From the NCBI GenBank assembly GCA_016124855.1, contig WGMX01000059.1:1-64000 (forward strand): 64,000 nucleotides of DNA, written 5' to 3'. A program made the translations under genes and the position numbers. This stretch comes from Anaerolineaceae bacterium (lineage in GTDB: Bacteria > Chloroflexota > Anaerolineae > Aggregatilineales > Phototrophicaceae). The notes under the pieces were generated by a model. The model did not search any database and had not been told where the DNA came from. It saw only the letters and a program-made list of their open reading frames with translations. Of the stretch, positions 8,638 through 17,876 are shown in pieces (the first letter of the stretch is position 1; each line of letters opens with the position of its first letter).

Positions 8638-8676
8638 CTCCTCATTTGAGTCCAATTCACTATTTGCCCATTATAA
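8638..8676 (-). promoter_or_regulatory. Probable vapBC promoter (-10) and ribosome site
   Basis: On the minus strand a perfect TATAAT lies at 8675-8670, about 38 bases before the antitoxin start. A strong GAGGAG ribosome site follows. No good -35 is seen at 17 bases, which would fit a promoter that is autoregulated by the antitoxin. Confidence 0.5.
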
Positions 8677-8831
8677 CACTAAAGCCTAGCATTACTTGCA
8701 GCACCTAAGGCAGAATTACATATGTGATGAAACGCTCTATCTCACTGCGATAGATGTTCAAAACGACTTAGCGCTCTCTGCTTACTTGGCGTTCTTGGCG
8801 ATTAGTTTTTCTGTGTGGCGGTTTCTATCTC

Positions 8832-9860
8832 ATGATCTCTCTGATTGCGACAGTTTTGAACGAAGGCCAGAGTATGCACCGGCTGATGCAGTCGGTGCTG
8901 GCACAAACGCGCCTGCCCGATGAAACCGTGATTGTCGACGGCGGCAGCACGGATGATACGGTAGCCATCCTCCAAAGCTACGCCGATCAACTGCCGCTGC
9001 GAATATTGGTTGAAACGGGAGCAAACATTAGCGCCGGACGTAACAAAGCCATCGCCGCCGCGCAGGGCGACATCATCGCTGTGACCGATGCGGGAGTCAT
9101 CCTCGCGCCGGATTGGTTGGAAAAAATTACCCGTCCTCTTGTTGAAGAGGCAGCCTGTAGGATAGTCGGCGGCTTCTTCAATCCCGACATCACCAATAAC
9201 TTCGAACTGGCGATGAGCGCGACGGTTTTACCGCTGCGTGACGAGATCAATCCGGCAACATTTTTGCCCAGCAGCCGCAGCATCGCCTTTCGCAAATCGA
9301 TATGGGAAGCGGTCGGCGGTTATCCTGAATGGTTGGATTACTGCGAAGATTTGATTTTTGATTTAAGAGCAAAGATGATCGTCAGCCAGCAGCCAAGCGA
9401 CAAAATCGCTTTTGAGCCGGACGCGATTGTCGCATTTCGTCCACGCGGCTCACTGCGGAGCTTCTACAAGCAGTACTACTTATACGCGCGCGGCGATGGC
9501 AAAGCCGATTTATGGCGCAAGCGGCACGCCGCCCGTTACTTAACCTATTTAGTCGCGCTGCCAATCGTGTTGCTGCTTGGCCATCTGGTTCATCCGCTGC
9601 TGTGGCTGCTGGTGCTGCCCGGAGCGTATGTCTACCTGCGCCAGCCTTACCGGCGATTAGGTAAGTTAGTAGCAAGCAGCAACTCACCAGTCACCAGTCA
9701 CAAGCAATATTCAATCAGTGATTTGATCTACCTGAACATAATGGTTCTCGTCATCCGTATTGTCGGTGACATCGCCAAAATGGTGGGTTATCCCGCCGGA
9801 TGGATTTGGCGGCTGCGAAAACATCCACCAGACTGGAAAGAGATTACAATCTCTGGATAA
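8832..9860 (+). CDS. Glycosyltransferase family 2
   Basis: A 342-residue GT-A enzyme, probably membrane-attached, that adds sugars to surface glycans or lipids. The catalytic domain covers residues 1 to about 230: SLIATVLNEGQSM, VIVDGGSTDDT, AGRNKAIAAAQGD and VTDAG in place of the DXD motif. One or two hydrophobic helices near 235-275 (LTYLVALPIVLLLGHLVHP) and a further one near 300 follow. An odd point: around residues 282-292 the coding DNA contains a CACCAGTCACCAGTC repeat otherwise seen between genes, giving the SNSPVTSHKQ stretch. The gene has no co-directional partner close by. Confidence 0.85.
   Translation: MISLIATVLNEGQSMHRLMQSVLAQTRLPDETVIVDGGSTDDTVAILQSYADQLPLRILVETGANISAGRNKAIAAAQGDIIAVTDAGVILAPDWLEKITRPLVEEAACRIVGGFFNPDITNNFELAMSATVLPLRDEINPATFLPSSRSIAFRKSIWEAVGGYPEWLDYCEDLIFDLRAKMIVSQQPSDKIAFEPDAIVAFRPRGSLRSFYKQYYLYARGDGKADLWRKRHAARYLTYLVALPIVLLLGHLVHPLLWLLVLPGAYVYLRQPYRRLGKLVASSNSPVTSHKQYSISDLIYLNIMVLVIRIVGDIAKMVGYPAGWIWRLRKHPPDWKEITISG
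9678..9707 (+). repeat. CCAGTCACCAGTC-type dispersed repeat inside a coding region
   Basis: AACTCACCAGTCACCAGTCA in the 3' part of the glycosyltransferase gene matches the style of intergenic copies at about 16905-16942 (inverted), 46750 and 57165-57193. The copy keeps the reading frame open. Confidence 0.5.
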
Positions 9861-9940
9861 ATAGAATTCTCGTCAACCATAAATCGTAATTCGACGTAAG
9901 ATTGTATTAGCGGCAGCTTGCTATTAGAAAGTCGGATTTT

Positions 9941-11995
9941 TTGGTGGGCGATCAATTCAATATTCCCCCGTTTGCGCTTCGCTTGTGGCATCGTTTGACC
10001 GATCCTTCGCCGGAGTTAGTACAACCCGCAGATCGTCATAAAGCCCGTTTGATTGCCGGGTTATTTTTAATGTCGATTATCCTGCTCATTTTAACCCGCA
10101 TTTTTCGGTCAGCCATTCACGCCCCGGAATCGACCTTCAACATTGATACCATCGGCTTTAATATCGTTGTGATGGGCTTATGCTATCTCCTCAGCCGCAC
10201 CCGCTACTACCGGCTTGGCATCATCATCGGAATTGTGGCTGTTTTGGCGGTCATCTATATCCAATCCGTTTATCGTGCCTATGTAGAACCGGTACACTTG
10301 ACCGATTCAACCGCATGGGCCATGGGAATGGTGTTGATCGGCGGGTTAGTCGTCTCATGGCAGCTTATGCTGACGCTGGCTTCAGCCTTCATCGTCGGGC
10401 TGGCCGTCCTGCCGATCATCATACCCAAATTGACCATTTATGAAGTCCGTTTTTCACTGGAATTTGCGGTGGGTATGACAGCTCTGATTACTATCACTGC
10501 AATTTTGCGCCAGCGCGATTTTGAACGTATTCAAGAACAGACAAAAGCTTTGACCATCAGCGAAGGGCGTTATCGTTCCCTGCTGGAAGCCGGTTTTGAA
10601 GCCCTCATCATTCATGATCACGGACTCATTCTGGATGTGAATGACGCTGTAACCGCCATAAGCGGCTATACACAGGATGAACTAATCGGCAGCAGAACCA
10701 TTAATCTGGTTACGGACGACATGAAAGCGATGGTCGAAAGACTTTACAGGGAACATACCGAAGACAATTTACTTTATGAAACATCACTTCAACACAAAGA
10801 CGGACGACGTGTCGAGGTTGAAGTGCGTTCCCGCATGATTCGCTATCACGGGCAGGCAGTGCGGGTGATCGCCATGCGGGACATCACCCAGAGTAAGCAG
10901 TCCAGCGAGCAAATCAAAAACCTTTTTAACAGCCTTGACCGCGTATTTTATTCGTTTGACGCGCGCGATAACCACATGATTCAAATATCGCCCGCCTGTG
11001 AAAAACTGTATGGCTATTCTGAGCAAGAATTTTATGGCGACATCACCATCTGGGACAAAATCATTCATCCTGAGGACAAGCCGCATTTTGAATCTGATTT
11101 CCTACAGATTACCCGTGACCAACATGAAATAAGCCCGTTCCGCATCATCCGTAAAAACGGTGAAATCCGGTGGGTCGAAATCATGATTACGCCCGTATAT
11201 AACGCGGCCAATCAACTCACACGTTACGACGGACTAGCCACCGACGTCACCGAACGCCGCCAGATCGAAGCCGAGCAGCGCGAATTCCAAGCGGAGCGTG
11301 AACGCAGTCTGGTGCTGCGCCAGTTCATTACCGACGCCTCGCATGATTTGCGAACGCCGCTGGCAACACTTTACACCAGTTTATATTTGCTGCGGCGCGT
11401 CAGCCCCGACGAAGAAAATATTACCCGTTATCTAAATACGCTCGAAGACCAGACCAAACACCTCAGCCGTGTTCTGGACGATTTGTTTACGATGTCCCGC
11501 TTGGATTCGCCGGAAATGTATGTGGAAAAGCACCCACTGGACATCAATCAGGTGATGGATAATGTGCTGAATACGCAAAAACCGATTGCCGCCCAGAAGC
11601 AGCTTGACCTGCATTATTACCCGACAGAATCACCGCTGACAGTCATGGCGGATAAAGATTATCTGGTGGCGGCGCTTAATCATATCGTCAGAAACGCTGT
11701 TCAATACACACCGGCTGAAGGGACTATCACCGTACGAACCCGCGCTCAATCGCCAAAACATGTGCTGGTCGAAGTCACTGATACTGGCATCGGCATTCAA
11801 CCGTCGGAAATGGAGTCCATCTATGACCGTTTCTACCGCTCCGACAGGGCGCGAAAAGCCGACAGCGGCGGCGTTGGCTTGGGCTTGTCGCTGGCACGTA
11901 AAATCGTCGAAATTCACGAAGGCACGATTGAGGCCGAAAGTATACCCGGCGAAGGCAGCATCTTCCGCATTACGCTGCCGCTTATGTTAAAATAG
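9941..11995 (+). CDS. Membrane-bound PAS sensor histidine kinase
   Basis: A 684-residue hybrid-free histidine kinase. Residues 40-190 hold about six hydrophobic helices, a short charged link follows, then PAS 1 (about 205-320, LLEAGFEALIIHDHGLILDVN) and PAS 2 (about 325-440, with a PAC motif VTERRQIE). HisKA has the phosphorylated H468 in ASHDLRTPL, and the ATPase domain carries the N box HIVRNAVQYTP, the G1 box DTGIGI and GVGLGLSLARKIV. It would sense a signal at or in the membrane and phosphorylate a response regulator. No regulator is adjacent, although a receiver-like gene lies 1 kb downstream. The start is TTG 9941 or GTG 9944; neither has a good ribosome site. Confidence 0.88.
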   Translation: MVGDQFNIPPFALRLWHRLTDPSPELVQPADRHKARLIAGLFLMSIILLILTRIFRSAIHAPESTFNIDTIGFNIVVMGLCYLLSRTRYYRLGIIIGIVAVLAVIYIQSVYRAYVEPVHLTDSTAWAMGMVLIGGLVVSWQLMLTLASAFIVGLAVLPIIIPKLTIYEVRFSLEFAVGMTALITITAILRQRDFERIQEQTKALTISEGRYRSLLEAGFEALIIHDHGLILDVNDAVTAISGYTQDELIGSRTINLVTDDMKAMVERLYREHTEDNLLYETSLQHKDGRRVEVEVRSRMIRYHGQAVRVIAMRDITQSKQSSEQIKNLFNSLDRVFYSFDARDNHMIQISPACEKLYGYSEQEFYGDITIWDKIIHPEDKPHFESDFLQITRDQHEISPFRIIRKNGEIRWVEIMITPVYNAANQLTRYDGLATDVTERRQIEAEQREFQAERERSLVLRQFITDASHDLRTPLATLYTSLYLLRRVSPDEENITRYLNTLEDQTKHLSRVLDDLFTMSRLDSPEMYVEKHPLDINQVMDNVLNTQKPIAAQKQLDLHYYPTESPLTVMADKDYLVAALNHIVRNAVQYTPAEGTITVRTRAQSPKHVLVEVTDTGIGIQPSEMESIYDRFYRSDRARKADSGGVGLGLSLARKIVEIHEGTIEAESIPGEGSIFRITLPLMLK

Positions 11996-12029
11996 CCAAA
12001 CCGTTTACTATACAGCCGACATAATCACA

Positions 12030-12941
12030 ATGATTGCACGTTCTAAAATTGTTTTATATACCGCCCTCATCTTTTTACTGTTAACGTTTACCGCCGCCGC
12101 TCAAACCTCAACATCGACACCCATCGCGCCGGATTCGACCGCCGAAGCCACGCCGGAAGCCACACCTGATCCGTCACAGGTCGAGCTGCTCACCCCTGAA
12201 ATCATCTCGACTTATCCGCATGACCCCAAAGCATGGACCGAAGGGCTGCTGCTGCAAGACGGCTACCTCTACGAAAGCGTGGGCGAAACCGGACATTCCT
12301 CCGTCCGCAAAGTTGAGCCGACTAGCGGCGAAGTGGTACAGCAGTTCGACATGGGCGCGGATGATTACGCTGAAGGTATTGCTATCGTCGGCGACCGTTT
12401 GCTGCAAATGACCTATAAGCAGGAAATTGTCTACCAGTACGACTGGAAAACATTAAAGCAGTTACCGGGAACGCTCAAATATCAGGGCGAAGGTTGGGGC
12501 TTAACCTACGACGCGGATGAAGATGTGTTGTGGATGAGCAACGGCGAACCGGCACTCTTCAAGCGCGATCCTAAAACCTTTGACATCATTTCTCGCATTC
12601 CGGTCACGCTTCAAGGCTTACCGATTGATACAGTAGTCGCGGGCGGGCGCTCATTGGGTGACTTGAATGAGTTAGAAGTCGTGGGCAGTGACATTTACGC
12701 CAACATTTGGCTGGCAACCTTTATCTTGCGTATCGATAAGGAAACCGGCATCGTGACCGGTATTATTGATGGCTCGAAGCTGCTGCCGCCCGACGCGCCT
12801 ATTCAGGCCGATGCCCGCCAATATCTCAACGGCATCGCTTACAATGCTGAGAAAGATACCTTCCTCATTACCGGCAAGTATTGGCCTTACACTTTTGAAG
12901 TCAAATGGAAAAGTGAAGGCATCTTGCCAGCGATGAAATAG
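12030..12941 (+). CDS. Glutaminyl-peptide cyclotransferase (QC), secreted
   Basis: A 303-residue secreted beta-propeller enzyme that would turn N-terminal glutamine into pyroglutamate. A signal peptide (residues 1-25, ending near TAAAQ) is followed by a Thr/Pro/Ala-rich stretch and then the plant-type QC domain: AWTEGLLLQDGYLYESVGETGHSSVRK, YAEGIAI, EGWGLTYD, WMSNG, LNELEVVGSDIYANIW and LNGIAYN. These motifs are highly characteristic. It starts 34 bases after the histidine kinase gene and may be co-transcribed, but no functional link is obvious. Confidence 0.88.
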   Translation: MIARSKIVLYTALIFLLLTFTAAAQTSTSTPIAPDSTAEATPEATPDPSQVELLTPEIISTYPHDPKAWTEGLLLQDGYLYESVGETGHSSVRKVEPTSGEVVQQFDMGADDYAEGIAIVGDRLLQMTYKQEIVYQYDWKTLKQLPGTLKYQGEGWGLTYDADEDVLWMSNGEPALFKRDPKTFDIISRIPVTLQGLPIDTVVAGGRSLGDLNELEVVGSDIYANIWLATFILRIDKETGIVTGIIDGSKLLPPDAPIQADARQYLNGIAYNAEKDTFLITGKYWPYTFEVKWKSEGILPAMK

Positions 12942-13011
12942 CAGTTGGTTGCTTGATACGCCGTTCGCGCATACACTGATGAAGTGTATAGCTCATCTTC
13001 AGGGGGTTCGT

Positions 13012-13779
13012 GTGGCTGCACCTGCTCATCAAGACATTAACCTCAAAGTGATCATTTTGGACACAGATTTTTACGCGTCCCATGCCATTAACAGTTTTCT
13101 GGCGTGGGATCGGCGTACCCGTGTCACGCATCTGGCGTCATCCGTAAAAGATATGTGGACGCATCTCAACAACACGCCGCTCGCCGAACAGCCAAATATT
13201 GTGCTGCTGGAGGCCGATCATATCGGCGGCTCGGATGTCCTGACGAAAACCATTCACGAGCTGCAAAAACGTGTCGCTCAGGTACGCATCCTTTGCTTGG
13301 GTCAAGAAATTGCTGTCAACCTCGTCGAAGCAGCGGCGGATGCTGGAGCAGCCGGTTACTTTCTTAAACAGGACATTGGCCTACAAATCGCGTGGGGCAT
13401 TGTCTATTCGCTCAACCACGAGTTTTGTATTACTTCCGGCGTCGCTCATGCCTGTGCTGACCGTTTTAATCACCGCATTTTTCACGCGGCAGTGCTGCCG
13501 GGAATGCGCAAGTTCCCTGAACTAACGGGACGCATCGGGCAAGCGCTCAAATTGTGTGTGTTGGATGGTCTACCGGCACATCTGGCAGCCGATGAAATGG
13601 GCATCAGCCTGCATACCATTCGCGGCTACATCAAAGAGGGCTACCGCATTCTGGAAGCCCATGATGATCTGGAATATGCCACCGACATGACTCCGCAAGA
13701 ACGCGCCTTCATGCGGCTGACGGCCTTTGATGAAGATGAGAATGATGACTCACCCGGCGGCAAACGCGATAACGACTAG
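13012..13779 (+). CDS. Response-regulator-like protein with C-terminal HTH
   Basis: About 255 residues. The first 120 look like a receiver fold (LKVIILDTDFYASHAI, IVLLEAD, VRILCLG, AGAAGYFLKQD). The C-terminal part, DGLPAHLAADEMGISLHTIRGYIKEG, is a LuxR/FixJ-like helix-turn-helix. An acidic tail ends the protein. The receiver has an Asp at the start (ILDTD) and at LLEAD, but the usual Lys-motif is changed, so phosphorylation is uncertain. I prefer GTG 13012 with AGGGGG 5 bases upstream; a possible promoter TTGCTT-17-TACACT at 12949-12977 also places transcription just before it. Earlier in-frame starts exist at 12949 and 12979. Could be the partner of the kinase at 9941. Confidence 0.7.
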   Translation: MAAPAHQDINLKVIILDTDFYASHAINSFLAWDRRTRVTHLASSVKDMWTHLNNTPLAEQPNIVLLEADHIGGSDVLTKTIHELQKRVAQVRILCLGQEIAVNLVEAAADAGAAGYFLKQDIGLQIAWGIVYSLNHEFCITSGVAHACADRFNHRIFHAAVLPGMRKFPELTGRIGQALKLCVLDGLPAHLAADEMGISLHTIRGYIKEGYRILEAHDDLEYATDMTPQERAFMRLTAFDEDENDDSPGGKRDND

Positions 13780-13873
13780 GAATTTGCCTCATTTTTAATC
13801 CCAATGCCGAACACGTTGATAAGTTCTAAATTTAAGCATTCTCCGTAGGGGTGGACGGCTGTCCGCCCTAGAT

Positions 13874-14239
13874 TTACCCCGCCACCAGCACCGCAATCAA
13901 AGCGATCAACGCCGGGCCACCCTGTACATATAAAATCGAACGCTTGGCAGTGATGCCGCCGTAGATTGCCGCCACAATCACGCACACCAGAAAGAAAATC
14001 TGTATCTGGTGGGCAAAAACCGCGTCCGGTTGCAGCACACCCCACGCCAGACCCGCCGCTAAAAAGCCGTTGTATAAGCCTTGATTAGCTGCCAGAGCTT
14101 TCGACTCGTTGGCAAACGATTCAGTCGTGCCAAACGTTTTCCGCACGCGCGGAGTCGTCCACAAAAACATTTCCATATACAGGATATAAAGATGTTCTAA
14201 AGCGACAATCGCCACCAGTATCTTGCTGATCGTATCCAT
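13874..14239 (-). CDS. DUF1304 family small membrane protein
   Basis: A 121-residue protein with four hydrophobic helices. The conserved opening ALEHLYILYMEMFLWTTPR and the later NQGLYNGFLAAGL are hallmarks of DUF1304. It sits in the cytoplasmic membrane; the family has no established biochemical role. It is a lone minus-strand gene between the HTH regulator and the P450 gene. The bases just after its stop (13843-13872) hold a GTAGGGGTGGACGGCTGTCC hairpin of the kind dispersed through this genome. Confidence 0.85.
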   Translation of the reverse strand: MDTISKILVAIVALEHLYILYMEMFLWTTPRVRKTFGTTESFANESKALAANQGLYNGFLAAGLAWGVLQPDAVFAHQIQIFFLVCVIVAAIYGGITAKRSILYVQGGPALIALIAVLVAG

Positions 14240-14377
14240 GTGCTTCCCCCTTTATGCATGAATTATTATCATGGCGCTGATCATACCCAAAATTATCGCT
14301 CTCCACATTCAGATAAGGGAAATATCACATTTTACTTCTCTGTGTCTTTGAGCCTTAGTGTCTCTGTGTTAAAAATC

Positions 14378-15589
14378 TTATCCCACTTTGACCGGCAGGG
14401 ATTCTAAGCCGCGCAGCACCCATGTTTCGCGGTAAGTCGGATTGTCATTCAGCAGCGTGATTTCGGACGCGCGATTCAGCAACGTTTGGATGGCAATCTG
14501 GCCTTCCATGCGGGCTAAGGGTGCGCCGAGGCAGTAATGAATGCCGTTGCTGAACGATAAATGCGGATTCGGATCACGCGTAATGTCCAGCTTGGACGGA
14601 TTTTCGAAATGTGCCGGATCATGATTGGCCGCGCCCAACATGAACGACACCTGCATACCCCGTTTAAGCGTCTGCCCATGATATTCAGTTTCATGCAGCA
14701 CAGCCCGCGAAGTCATCTGCACCGGACTGTCGTAGCGCAGCAGTTCCTCGACCGCCGACCGTCCCAGCGCTGGATTGGCCTTCAACTTGTCCAGTTGATC
14801 GGGGTTACGCAGCAGTGCCAGCATACCGTTGCCGATCAAGTTGGTGGTGGTTTCATGTCCGGCAACCAGCAGCAGGATACAGGTGGAGATCAATTCTTGC
14901 TCGGTCAGCTTATCGCCTTGATCTTCGGCTTCGACCAGCGCGCTCATCAAATCCGGCTGTGGATGTTTACGCCGCGCGTTAGCCAGATCACGCAAATAAC
15001 CGGAGAAATCGACCGTTGCCGCCGCGCCCCGATTGTAAATGGCCTCTGAGTCAGTCAGTTCCAAGGTGTGAGCCAGATCACGCGACCACGCGCGGAACAA
15101 ATGGCGGTCACTTTCCGGCACGCCCAGCATATCCGCGATGACCATCACCGGCAGCGGCACAGCCAAATCCGCCACAATATCCATCTCCCCTTTGGCGCAG
15201 GCCACATCCAGCAGATGATCGGTCACACTTTGAATACGCGAACGTAACTGTTCGATCATGCGCGGGGTGAAGGCTTTATGCACCAGCATCCGCAAACGGG
15301 TATGCGTCGGCGGATCACGAAACAACATCCAACCGCGCTGCATCTCTACCAGCGGCATCTGATGAGCAGGCGGTTCGTCCCAACCCAGTTCCTCGCGCGT
15401 CATCACACTCAGTAGCTCATGCCCCAGCCGGTTATCTTTCAGCAGCGCCACACAGGTATCGTACTCGGTAGCAAACCAGATATTCCACTGATCCCAGTGA
15501 AATAACGGCGCGCTGGCACGCAGCATGTCGTAAAAAGGATAGGGATTGGCTTTGAATTCGGGTGCAAGTGGATTGAATTCGAACATCAT
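14378..15589 (-). CDS. Cytochrome P450
   Basis: A 403-residue soluble bacterial P450, a haem monooxygenase acting on an unknown substrate. Seen: I-helix AGHETT at 243-248, the ExxR pair E282/R285, the PVQMTSRAV segment, and the haem loop FSNGIHYCLGAPLAR with thiolate C353. All catalytic signatures are intact. Length and sequence style fit the CYP107-like or related bacterial group. AAGGA lies before two tandem ATG codons, so the start is 15589 or 15586. No ferredoxin, reductase or biosynthetic genes are adjacent, so redox partners must come from elsewhere. Confidence 0.92.
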   Translation of the reverse strand: MMFEFNPLAPEFKANPYPFYDMLRASAPLFHWDQWNIWFATEYDTCVALLKDNRLGHELLSVMTREELGWDEPPAHQMPLVEMQRGWMLFRDPPTHTRLRMLVHKAFTPRMIEQLRSRIQSVTDHLLDVACAKGEMDIVADLAVPLPVMVIADMLGVPESDRHLFRAWSRDLAHTLELTDSEAIYNRGAAATVDFSGYLRDLANARRKHPQPDLMSALVEAEDQGDKLTEQELISTCILLLVAGHETTTNLIGNGMLALLRNPDQLDKLKANPALGRSAVEELLRYDSPVQMTSRAVLHETEYHGQTLKRGMQVSFMLGAANHDPAHFENPSKLDITRDPNPHLSFSNGIHYCLGAPLARMEGQIAIQTLLNRASEITLLNDNPTYRETWVLRGLESLPVKVG

Positions 15590-15865
15590 TAGTCCTTATA
15601 TTCAACTTGAAAAATGAGTGTCATATTTCCCTGTACGTATGACCATCGTCAAGTGGTTCAAAATTGCCGCCAATTCTTTAGTTATATCTTGGCGAACTTT
15701 ACATCAACTCTGAAAATAGCCCTTCGAAATGAGCTGTCTTATCGGCTGAATTATTTCTTCCATCGCTTGCGGGCTATCACTCTGTGTCTCTGAGTCATTG
15801 TGCCTTTGTGTTAAAAATGACTTGGTGGCTAAAATGCGTTGTACTGCTGAACTCAATGTTACAAT

Positions 15866-16330
15866 ATGCCCATGAAAATCTCACCGGTTTGGCGCGTAAT
15901 TGTTGGATGTATGATGGCCTACTGGCTGGCGGGCTGCGTTTTGCAGCCTTCCAATGTGCCGACCGTTACGCCAACTTCCACACGGGTGCGCCTCATCACC
16001 GAAACACCGACGCCAACCCCCTTCCTTATGCCCACACCGCCGCCGACACCCACCGCAAGCTGTGCCGGAGCGCCGCGCGAACGCCTGATTATCGGCGAAC
16101 GCGGACGAGTCTTACCGGATGACCCGCGCTCGGTCAATGTTCGCCGACTGCCCGGAACAGAAAACAGCTTGGTCATTACGATACCAATTAATGCTCTCTT
16201 TATGGTTTTGGATGGCCCGGTCTGCGCCGATGGATTCCAGTGGTATAAAGTTCATTACCGCGAAGCCACAGGTTGGCTTGCCGAAGGCGACCTCACCAGC
16301 TACTACGTCGAGCCTTATGGCACAGGGTGA
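15866..16330 (+). CDS. SH3-domain lipoprotein
   Basis: A 154-residue exported protein. An N-terminal signal (residues 1-25) ends in the lipobox LAGC, so the mature Cys would be lipidated. A Thr/Pro-rich spacer (TPTPTPFLMPTPPPTPT) and a bacterial SH3b domain (RSVNVRRLPGTENS ... GFQWYKVHYREATGWLAEGDL) follow. SH3b domains usually bind cell wall or peptides. The start is ATG 15866 or 15872. The gene stands alone. Confidence 0.8.
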   Translation: MPMKISPVWRVIVGCMMAYWLAGCVLQPSNVPTVTPTSTRVRLITETPTPTPFLMPTPPPTPTASCAGAPRERLIIGERGRVLPDDPRSVNVRRLPGTENSLVITIPINALFMVLDGPVCADGFQWYKVHYREATGWLAEGDLTSYYVEPYGTG

Positions 16331-16956
16331 AGTTATTCAATAACCAACTATTCGTATTAAAGTTTAAATTAAGTTTGTCGGCAAACCATTTTCTAACCAT
16401 CCAACGACATTTCAGCCCAAATCATCACCTGTTAAGTTAGTGCCAACCCTTCGAAAGAGTTACAAAATGTTCTTCCAAAAGGTAACCCATTGCGTCCTCA
16501 TATCTGCTAAACTGTGTTGTAGGGGCGGGATTCATCCCGACCGCGCATCTTAAAATCTTATGGCAAATCTGGCACAAAACCAACCTTTGCCATTGCCGAA
16601 ATTGCTGCCAGTTTTGCCAGTGCGCTTCAGCGCCCTTTCTATACTCAGGCAGAGTCTTGAGCCTCTGACGACTGCCGCCATATAAATCCGGTTATGTCGG
16701 AGCGACGACAACAACGCCGATACAAAATGGACTGCCGCATTTGCAGAATTTGCAGCATATTTCGCATACTCGGCATTTCGCTCCCTCAATCTCGCCGTCA
16801 AAGCAGCCTTGTAACAACAGCATCAACTGCATCATTTGCATTTTCCGAATCAAAAAGCGGTGAGTTACATCCCACCGCCTTGATAATCATCAACTAATAT
16901 TTGTCTTTACTGGAGACTGGCGACTGATAGCTGGTGACTTCTCTTGTAACTTGCGC
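16331..16956. other. Non-coding stretch with dispersed repeats
   Basis: No gene could be supported. It holds a GTAGGGGCGGGATTCATCCC hairpin (about 16519-16540), a longer repeat shared with position 57279 (see next entry), and at 16905-16942 an inverted copy of the CACCAG/CGCCAGTC repeat. The first 200 bases are AT-rich without features I recognise. Confidence 0.5.
16619..16727 (-). repeat. Dispersed element sharing modules with 57279-57345
   Basis: Read on the minus strand, TTTTGTATCGGCGTTGTTG, then a CTCAAG..CTGCCTGAG segment, then GAAAGGGCGCTGAAGCGCACT. The same three modules come in the same order at 57279-57345 on the plus strand. Inner distances differ (108 against 66 bases). Each copy contains the hairpin GCGCTGAAGCGC. 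Confidence 0.5.
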
Positions 16957-17820
16957 CTACTTGTTCGCCGCCCGCACCATGCGCGAGACACCGATCACAC
17001 CGAACAAGCCCAGCGCCAGCAGCGCGATCAAACCCACATTGCTGCCGCTGCCCACATCATCGAAGAAACCGGACTGCGGAAGCCGCGTCGGTACAACATT
17101 GACAATTTCTTGGGTCGGTACACCGGCCACTTCAGTCGCGCCACCACCACTTTGTCCCAACAAAATCGCCAGCGCCGTACCGGTCGCATCCACCGCACTC
17201 TGATTGGGCGCGGCAACCGTCGGGGTAATCTGAGCCGCCAGCGCCGTACCGGTCGCGTCGCTCGCCACCTGTGTCAGCAGCGCATTAGCCGCCAGTTGAG
17301 TCGCATCCAATGGCGGCTCAGTCGGCGTAGGTGTATACGTCGGCAGTTCGGTCGGGGTCGAAGTTGCGGTCGGTGTGGCCGTCGGCGCGTTAGCGGTTTG
17401 CGTCTGGGCGAAGGCAATCTCGACCGCCGCTGTATTGGTCATATTCAGCAAGACTTCAACCGCGTTGTTGGTCGCCACAATCGAAGTCGCCGTCAATTGA
17501 CCCGAGGTTGGCCCTGTATCACGGGTGGCTAAGAACAACACTGCGCCCAACCCAATCAGGAACAAGATAATCATCAGCGCGGCAATATAGACGAACGTCC
17601 GGTTAGTCCGCGCCGGCGCAGTACCTTCCTCGTTCAGTTCGGGCATATCTTCCGACTCGAACCCGAAGCCGGTATCCGTGCCGCTGTCTAAATCAATATC
17701 GGGTGCATCATCGTCAAACTTAAAGTCGTCGCCGTTCGGCTGATCATCGAACTTGAAGTCGTCGTCGTCAAAATTAAAATCGTCGTCGTCACCTTGCAAG
17801 TCATTTCTGTTGAAGCCCAT
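16957..17820 (-). CDS. Acidic membrane-anchored protein with LPxSG sorting-like tail
   Basis: A 287-residue protein of unknown function. Residues 10-65 are almost all Asp, Phe, Asn and Gly, with repeats of the type DDDDFKFDD. One transmembrane helix lies at about 75-97, so the acidic part is cytoplasmic. An Ala/Thr/Pro-rich outer region follows, and the C-terminus has LPQSG, a hydrophobic helix (LIALLALGLFGVIGV) and a basic end RMVRAANK, the three-part layout of sortase substrates. Last gene of the long minus-strand operon, 56 bases after the biotinyl/KOW-like gene. The acidic head resembles in style the one of the 1203-residue protein in the same operon. Confidence 0.7.
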   Translation of the reverse strand: MGFNRNDLQGDDDDFNFDDDDFKFDDQPNGDDFKFDDDAPDIDLDSGTDTGFGFESEDMPELNEEGTAPARTNRTFVYIAALMIILFLIGLGAVLFLATRDTGPTSGQLTATSIVATNNAVEVLLNMTNTAAVEIAFAQTQTANAPTATPTATSTPTELPTYTPTPTEPPLDATQLAANALLTQVASDATGTALAAQITPTVAAPNQSAVDATGTALAILLGQSGGGATEVAGVPTQEIVNVVPTRLPQSGFFDDVGSGSNVGLIALLALGLFGVIGVSRMVRAANK

Positions 17821-17876
17821 CTTGTTTTCCTCCGAAGCTGGCGCGGCGTATTGCTAGTATAACCCACTATTATTTA

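Noticed and set aside
14378..15589. Biosynthetic gene cluster around the P450
   Set aside because: Neighbours are a DUF1304 protein, a lipoprotein and a regulator; no synthase, ferredoxin or tailoring enzyme nearby.
16951..17532. 193-codon Arg-rich frame opposite the LPxSG protein gene
   Set aside because: Composition is that of a shadow frame; the minus-strand gene has membrane helices and operon context.
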